DNA of 64,000 nt from Lutimaribacter_A marinistellae (GTDB lineage Bacteria; Pseudomonadota; Alphaproteobacteria; Rhodobacterales; Rhodobacteraceae), in assembly GCF_042648365.1 (NCBI RefSeq), contig NZ_JBHRXI010000025.1, positions 124,001 to 188,000 of the forward strand. The letters run 5' to 3'. The stretch's first letter is position 1. Each line of letters starts with the position of its first letter. The notes beneath the pieces were generated by a model. It saw only the letters and a program-made list of their open reading frames with translations. It was not told the DNA's origin and ran no database searches. A program made the translations under genes and the position numbers. Below, piece after piece: positions 59,253-64,000 of the stretch.

Positions 59253-60809
59253 ATGAAGATGATGACGAGACTGATGGGGGCGGCAGCCCTTGTTGTGACC
59301 GGACTGGCAAGCGCGCCGGTCCATGCCGAAGGGGGTACGCTTGTAATCGCGTCTACTCAGGTGCCGCGCCACCTTAACGGGGCGGTGCAGTCGGGAATCG
59401 CGACCGCAGTGCCTTCGACACAGATTTTCGCCTCGCCGCTGCGGTATGACGAGAACTGGGAGCCGCAGCCGTACCTCGCCGAAAGCTGGGAGGTCAGCGA
59501 AGACGGCCTGAAAGTCACGCTCAACCTCGTTCAGAACGCGACCTTCCACGATGGTGAACCGGTCACGTCGGAGGATGTGGCGTATTCGCTGATGGTCACG
59601 AAGGAAAACCACCCTTTTGCATCCATGTTCGCGCCGGTCGAGAGCATCGACACCCCGGATGAGCATACAGCCGTCATCAATCTCAGCCAGCCGCACCCGG
59701 CGCTTTTGCTGGCCCTGTCACCGGCGCTTGCTCCGGTTCTGCCAAAGCACCTCTTCGACAATGGCGAAGATCCCAAGTCAAATTCCTTCAACTCTGCGCC
59801 GGTCGGTTCAGGACCATTCATGCTGGAAGAGTTCACAGCAGGCGAAGCTGTCGTTCTCAAGAAGAACCCGAATTTCTTTATCGACGGTCGGCCCAAACTC
59901 GACGAGATCATCATTCGCATCATCAAGGATCCTTCGGCCCTGCTGATCGCGATGGAAAATGGCGAGGCCGACCTGTATCCGTTCATGGCTGGCAGCCAGG
60001 AAATCAAACGCCTTGAAGGCGCTGACCATCTGAGCATCACCGACCAGGGCTATGCTGCGGTCGGTCCGATCAACTGGCTGGCCTTCAACACAACCTCGGA
60101 AAAGCTCAGCGACGTCCGAGTTCGCCAAGCCATCGCTTACGCGGTTGATCGCGACTTCATCACCAAGGCCCTGCATCGCGGCGTTTCCGCGCCCCAGCGC
60201 GGCCCGATCATCGAAAGCTCACCGTTCTTTGACGAGTCGATCCCCAGCTACGATGTCGATCTCGACAAGGCCAACGCTCTGATGCAGGAGGCGGGGTTCG
60301 GTGATGGAATGGAACTGACCATCGACTTCATCCCCGGCCCGAAGGAGCAGCAGCAATCTGTTGCCGAATACATGAAATCGCAGCTCAAGAAGATCGGGAT
60401 CGACGTGACCGTGCGCGCTGCGCCGGATTTCCCGACTTGGGCTGGCCGGGTAGGTGGACATGATTTCGAACTGACAATGGACGTGGTGTTCAACTGGGGT
60501 GACCCGGTCATCGGCGTCCACCGGACGTATCTCTGCTCGAATATCCGTGAGGGCGTGATCTGGTCGAATACCCAGCAGTATTGCAACGAAAAGGTCGATG
60601 AACTGCTCAATGCAGCCGCGGTCGAGCAGGACGATGCCAAGCGCAAGGAGATGTATGGACAGTTCCAGCAGATCGTTGCCCAGGATCTGCCGATCTACTG
60701 GATCAACGCGCTGCCTTACCACACTGCCTATGACAAGAAGCTCTCGAATGTCCCGACAGGTATCTGGGGCACCATGCATCCGATGGACATGGTCGACTGG
60801 TCCGAGTGA
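59253..60809 (+). CDS. ABC transporter substrate-binding protein (peptide/opine type, SBP_bac_5)
   Basis: 518 residues; GGGAG lies 9 bases before the ATG. Signal peptide ends ASAPVHAEG. The cluster C solute-binding family 5 is recognised from PSTQIFASPLRYDENWEPQP, LAESWEVSEDGLKVTLNL, FHDGEPVTSEDVAYSL and VRQAIAYAVDRDFITKAL. The tail has LSNVPTGIWGTMHPMDMVDW. Soluble periplasmic receptor for dipeptides, oligopeptides or similar compounds. First gene of the transporter operon; the permeases follow after 61 bases. Confidence 0.94.
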   Translation: MKMMTRLMGAAALVVTGLASAPVHAEGGTLVIASTQVPRHLNGAVQSGIATAVPSTQIFASPLRYDENWEPQPYLAESWEVSEDGLKVTLNLVQNATFHDGEPVTSEDVAYSLMVTKENHPFASMFAPVESIDTPDEHTAVINLSQPHPALLLALSPALAPVLPKHLFDNGEDPKSNSFNSAPVGSGPFMLEEFTAGEAVVLKKNPNFFIDGRPKLDEIIIRIIKDPSALLIAMENGEADLYPFMAGSQEIKRLEGADHLSITDQGYAAVGPINWLAFNTTSEKLSDVRVRQAIAYAVDRDFITKALHRGVSAPQRGPIIESSPFFDESIPSYDVDLDKANALMQEAGFGDGMELTIDFIPGPKEQQQSVAEYMKSQLKKIGIDVTVRAAPDFPTWAGRVGGHDFELTMDVVFNWGDPVIGVHRTYLCSNIREGVIWSNTQQYCNEKVDELLNAAAVEQDDAKRKEMYGQFQQIVAQDLPIYWINALPYHTAYDKKLSNVPTGIWGTMHPMDMVDWSE

Positions 60810-60870
60810 TCCTTGAAATCCGCCCCGTTCCGGTTCGTCCGGTGCGGGGCCAATCCCGGGGGCAGCGGGC

Positions 60871-61848
60871 ATGAGCGGCAGTTTCTTGTTACGACGCGTC
60901 TTCTATGGCCTTTTGCTTATGCTCGGGGTCGTGGTTCTGAACTTCCTTCTCATCCGTATGGCACCGGGCGATCCCGCTGTCGTGATCGCGGGTGAGATGG
61001 GCGGTGCGACCGAAGAGATGCTGGAGAGCATTCGCGAGGAATACGGCCTGAACAAGCCGGTGCTCGTACAGCTTGGAATATACATCGGCAATGTCGTTCG
61101 GTTCGATCTTGGCGAAAGCTTTTTCTTCAACCAACCGGTCACGACCTTGATCGGACACAGGATCGGGCCGACGATCCTTCTCGTCGTCACGGCGCAGCTC
61201 ATGTCAATCCTGCTAGGCGTGTTTCTGGGCGTCATCGCGGCCCGCAAACCAAACGGTCCTATGAGTGCCTTCGTTTCGGTCTTTGCGACGATCGGCTACG
61301 CCGTACCCGTTTTCTGGACCGGGATCATGCTTATCATCCTGTTCGCAAGCGTATTGCCCGTCTTTCCCGTAGAGGGCATGCAATCGGTCAAGCTGCGGGA
61401 TGCGAATGTCCTGGTGAAAGCATTGGATGTCGCGCACCATCTAGTCTTGCCCGCTTTCACCCTGGCGATCATCTATCTCGCCCAATATGCACGCCTGTCC
61501 CGCGCTTCCATGCTTGAAGTTCTGGGGTCAGACTACATCAGGACAGCCCGCGCCAAGGGGGCTTCGGAGCGCTCGGTGCTGTTCCGCCACGCTTTACGCA
61601 ATGCCGCCCTGCCGATCCTGACGGTTGCCGGCTTGCAGTTTGGCAACCTGATCTCTGGCGCGCTGCTGGTCGAGACGGTGTTCAACTGGCCCGGAATGGG
61701 GCGCCTGGCTTTCGACTCCATTCTTCGGCGGGACTACCCGACGATCATGGGTGTGCTTTTCTTTGCCTCGTTCATGGTGGTCGTTGCGAATATCCTGACT
61801 GACCTGAGCTACAGGCTCGCCGATCCGCGGTTGCGGGGAAAGGGCTGA
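60871..61848 (+). CDS. ABC transporter permease (DppB/OppB type)
   Basis: 325 residues. Typical DppB features are the opening FLLRRVFYGLLLMLGVVVLN, the periplasmic APGDPAVVIAGE and EEYGLNKPVLVQLGIYIGNV, six membrane helices, and the EAA loop YIRTARAKGASERSVLFRHA that contacts the ATPases. It ends LSYRLADPRLRGKG. Its stop is 1 base before the next permease start. Confidence 0.95.
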   Translation: MSGSFLLRRVFYGLLLMLGVVVLNFLLIRMAPGDPAVVIAGEMGGATEEMLESIREEYGLNKPVLVQLGIYIGNVVRFDLGESFFFNQPVTTLIGHRIGPTILLVVTAQLMSILLGVFLGVIAARKPNGPMSAFVSVFATIGYAVPVFWTGIMLIILFASVLPVFPVEGMQSVKLRDANVLVKALDVAHHLVLPAFTLAIIYLAQYARLSRASMLEVLGSDYIRTARAKGASERSVLFRHALRNAALPILTVAGLQFGNLISGALLVETVFNWPGMGRLAFDSILRRDYPTIMGVLFFASFMVVVANILTDLSYRLADPRLRGKG

Positions 61849-61849
61849 C

Positions 61850-62758
61850 ATGCGCGCAACCAGTGTCGATACCAAGGGGCGAAACCTGCCGGATGGCGCG
61901 GCGACCTACAAGGCGGAAAGCCCGGCGCGCGAAGCATGGCGCATGTTTCGGCGGAACCTGCCCGCGCTTGCGGGAACCGCCATTTTGGCCGTGATCGTTC
62001 TGGCGACGTTCTATGGCACGTTTTTCTATACAGGCGATCCCTACGAGATCGTCTGGGCCCCGCATGAGCGCCCCTTTACCACTCCGGAGTTCCCGCTTGG
62101 CACGGATTATCTTGGTCGCGATATCGTTGCGGGATTGTTGACAGGCGGGGGGCCAACACTGGCGGTCGGGCTTGCCGCGGCCTCTATCACGATGGTCATC
62201 GGTATCTCGCTGGGTGCGCTTGCCGGGTATTATGGCGGTTGGGTGGACAACCTGCTCATGCGTATCACCGAATTTTTTCAGGTGCTGCCGGCGCTTCTTT
62301 TCGCGATGGTGCTTGTCTCTCTCTTCTCGCCGTCGCTGTTCACGATCGCCATGGCCATCGGGGTGGTCAGTTGGCCACAGACAGCGCGCCTTACGCGGGC
62401 CGAGTTCCTGAAGATAAAGGAGCTGGAATACGTCACCGCCGCGCGCGCGATCGGGGCAAAGAACGGTCGTATCATCTGGAAAGTGATCCTGCCGAACGCG
62501 GCGCCGCCGCTGATCGTTTCGGCGACGCTGACCATCGGGGTGGCGATCCTGTTCGAGGCGGGGCTTTCGTTTCTCGGGCTCGGTGATCCCAATGTAATGA
62601 GTTGGGGCCTCATGATCGGCGCAAACCGCGAGTACATACTCGACGCGTGGTGGCCGGTGACCTTTCCGGGGCTCGCGATCTTTTTGACGGTCTTTGCAGT
62701 CTCTTTGATCGGGGACGGTCTGAACGATGCATTCAATCCCAAGCTGAGGGGCCGATGA
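61850..62758 (+). CDS. ABC transporter permease (DppC/OppC type)
   Basis: 302 residues. The N-terminal cytoplasmic segment SPAREAWRMFRRNLPALAGT leads into the first helix, then FPLGTDYLGRDIVAGLLTGG, the DppC signature, and the EAA loop YVTAARAIGAKNGRIIWKVI. The end, GDGLNDAFNPKLRGR, is characteristic of the family. It forms the heterodimeric channel with the preceding permease and overlaps the first ATPase gene by 4 bases. Confidence 0.95.
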   Translation: MRATSVDTKGRNLPDGAATYKAESPAREAWRMFRRNLPALAGTAILAVIVLATFYGTFFYTGDPYEIVWAPHERPFTTPEFPLGTDYLGRDIVAGLLTGGGPTLAVGLAAASITMVIGISLGALAGYYGGWVDNLLMRITEFFQVLPALLFAMVLVSLFSPSLFTIAMAIGVVSWPQTARLTRAEFLKIKELEYVTAARAIGAKNGRIIWKVILPNAAPPLIVSATLTIGVAILFEAGLSFLGLGDPNVMSWGLMIGANREYILDAWWPVTFPGLAIFLTVFAVSLIGDGLNDAFNPKLRGR

Positions 62759-63729
62759 ACGCGCTTCTGGAAATAGAAGATCTGCGCGTCACTTTTGACA
62801 CGCGGTATGGAGAAGTCACGGCGCTCGATTCCGTGTCCATGCATGTCAATGAGGGTGAGACGCTTGGAGTGGTGGGCGAGTCCGGTTGCGGCAAGTCTAT
62901 CACTGCCCTGTCGGTCATGGGGCTGATCCCACAACCCCCCGGCAAGATTGCCGGCGGAGCTATCCGGTTGGCGGGCGAAGATCTGACCAAGGCGGGCCCG
63001 GCACGTTTGCGCTCTCTCAGGGGGGCCGAGGCGGCTATGATCTTCCAGGAGCCGATGACCTCGCTGAACCCTGTGTTCACGGTCGGCGACCAGATTGCCG
63101 AGGCGATCATGCTGCACCAGAAGGTCAGCGCCGATCAGGCGTTCCGCGATGCGGTTGCGCTATTGGACCGGGTCGGAATTCCCAGCCCGGACAAGCGTGC
63201 ACGGGATTTTCCGCACCAGTTGTCGGGCGGTATGCGACAACGGGTGATGATCGCTATGGCGGTCTCGTGCAGGCCCAAGGTCCTCATCGCGGACGAGCCG
63301 ACGACCGCGCTTGACGTGACGGTCCAGGCCCAGATCTTCGACCTGCTCAACGAAATCCAGCGAGATTTTGGCGCGGCAATCATCCTCATCACGCATGACA
63401 TGGGTGCGATCAGCGAAATGGCCGATCGCGTGGCGGTCATGTATGCGGGCCGTGTCATAGAGCAGGGCAGTGCAGACGATGTGCTGGATTTCCCGCAGCA
63501 TCCCTATACCCGTGGGCTTATCGACTGCATCCCCGCCCTTGGACGCGACGATCACAGGCTTGCCGAAATCCCGGGAGTTGTGCCTCCATTGCACCTTTTG
63601 GGGGATGGCTGCGCCTTTGCTGCGCGTTGCGCCCATTGTGAGGCACGCTGCGAGACCGAGAAACCCGTTCTCGCGGCACATGGCCATCATCCGGCGGCCT
63701 GCCATGCCGTCGAGGAGGGGCGGATATGA
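62755..63729 (+). CDS. ABC transporter ATP-binding protein (DppD/OppD type)
   Basis: 324 residues from the ATG at 62755, overlapping the permease stop (ATGA). Walker A GESGCGKSITAL, Q loop FQEPMTSLNPVF, signature LSGGMRQRVMIAMA, Walker B LIADEPTTALD and the H switch LITHDMGAISE are all present. The C-terminal oligopeptide extension has HPYTRGLIDCIPALGRDDHR and cysteines in GCAFAARCAHCEARCE that in DppD-type proteins bind an iron-sulfur cluster. It powers the transporter together with the next ATPase. Confidence 0.95.
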   Translation: MNALLEIEDLRVTFDTRYGEVTALDSVSMHVNEGETLGVVGESGCGKSITALSVMGLIPQPPGKIAGGAIRLAGEDLTKAGPARLRSLRGAEAAMIFQEPMTSLNPVFTVGDQIAEAIMLHQKVSADQAFRDAVALLDRVGIPSPDKRARDFPHQLSGGMRQRVMIAMAVSCRPKVLIADEPTTALDVTVQAQIFDLLNEIQRDFGAAIILITHDMGAISEMADRVAVMYAGRVIEQGSADDVLDFPQHPYTRGLIDCIPALGRDDHRLAEIPGVVPPLHLLGDGCAFAARCAHCEARCETEKPVLAAHGHHPAACHAVEEGRI

Positions 63730-64000
63730 GCATGCTCATGGATGTGCGCGGTCTGACAGTGCGCTTTGCCCTGCCGAAACCGTCGATCTTTGCCGAGAGG
63801 CCCCACCTAGAGGCAGTACGCCAGGTCTCCTTCACCCTCAGGGCCGGGCAGGCTCTGGGAATTGTTGGCGAGAGCGGATCGGGGAAAACCACGACAGCCA
63901 TGGCTGCCATACGCCTGACCGAGGCGGCGGGCGGGAAGGTTCTGTTCGACGGCGATGACCTTCTTGCGCTTGATGATGAAAACATGCGCCAACGTCGGCG
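63726..64000 (+). CDS. ABC transporter ATP-binding protein, second subunit (DppF/OppF type), cut by window edge
   Basis: The first 91 codons are present, starting at the ATG 63726 that overlaps the previous stop. It begins MSMLMDVRGLTVRF and continues through Walker A GESGSGKTTTAM into VLFDGDDLLALDDENMRQRR, which is the OppF/DppF opening. The gene runs beyond base 64000. It completes the SBP-permease-permease-ATPase-ATPase order of a dipeptide-type transporter. Confidence 0.92.
   Translation, partial: MSMLMDVRGLTVRFALPKPSIFAERPHLEAVRQVSFTLRAGQALGIVGESGSGKTTTAMAAIRLTEAAGGKVLFDGDDLLALDDENMRQRR

Noticed and set aside
63726..63739. 14-bp palindrome ATGAGCATGCTCAT at the start of the second ATPase gene
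   Set aside because: It is the coding start itself, in the middle of an operon with overlapping genes. Its likeness to the palindrome before the MttB-family gene is probably chance.

Overview
The window reads as a chromosomal segment of a marine alphaproteobacterium of the Rhodobacterales (Roseobacter group). The grounds are the GC-rich composition, the order ccmABCDG, the rsmA-pdxA-surA-lptD-lptG chain next to pepA/holC, prfA-prmC-DUF4167, and above all a near-textbook DddP-type DMSP lyase. No rRNA, tRNA, CRISPR array, insertion sequence or phage gene was seen, and no gap between genes exceeds 300 bases, so the region is dense core-type chromosome with a few accessory modules. Family names rest on reading the sequence from memory of the families; no database search was run.

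Layout. 1-5.1 kb: a partial Kef-type antiporter, a large bitopic protein that resembles secretion/pilus inner-membrane parts, a SIMPL periplasmic protein and MetY. 5.2-11 kb: the cytochrome c maturation operon ccmABCDG convergent with aconitase acnA. 11-22 kb: a DUF1223 thioredoxin-like protein, an EamA exporter plus an LpxL-like acyltransferase with an altered catalytic motif, a lone FliG-like protein, two small secreted proteins that share a cysteine pattern, an NhaC antiporter, purB, small envelope proteins, a hydrolase-OsmC fusion and an endonuclease/exonuclease/phosphatase protein. 22-33 kb: dddP divergent from a heme-dependent N-demethylase gene, a lytic transglycosylase, an agmatinase-type ureohydrolase, prfA-prmC-DUF4167 and an MttB-family methyltransferase. 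DddP, the N-demethylase and MttB all point to use of methylated sulfur and nitrogen compounds typical of algal exudates.

33-46 kb: the envelope-assembly chain lptG-lptD-surA-pdxA-rsmA, from which the usual lptF between lptG and pepA is missing, then pepA-holC, a clan AA protease, the overlapping operon ABC-F/ACT/marC and an MFS exporter. 46-52 kb: ndk, DUF4112, a YqaE/Pmp3 peptide, a cytochrome P450, and then the most interesting module: a tight four-gene operon coding for a ribbon-helix-helix protein, a CHAD protein, a ParA-type ATPase and a CYTH protein. CHAD and CYTH domains bind or process polyphosphate, and ParA with an RHH partner is the logic of cargo or DNA partition, so this looks like a candidate polyphosphate-granule positioning or segregation system.

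52-64 kb: an HtrA protease followed by a response regulator and histidine kinase, a metal-dependent amidohydrolase overlapping a CobW-type metallochaperone gene, a divergent LysR regulator, and a dipeptide/oligopeptide-type ABC transporter that runs off the right end. The last six complete genes plus the partial one look like one catabolic uptake locus with its own regulator.
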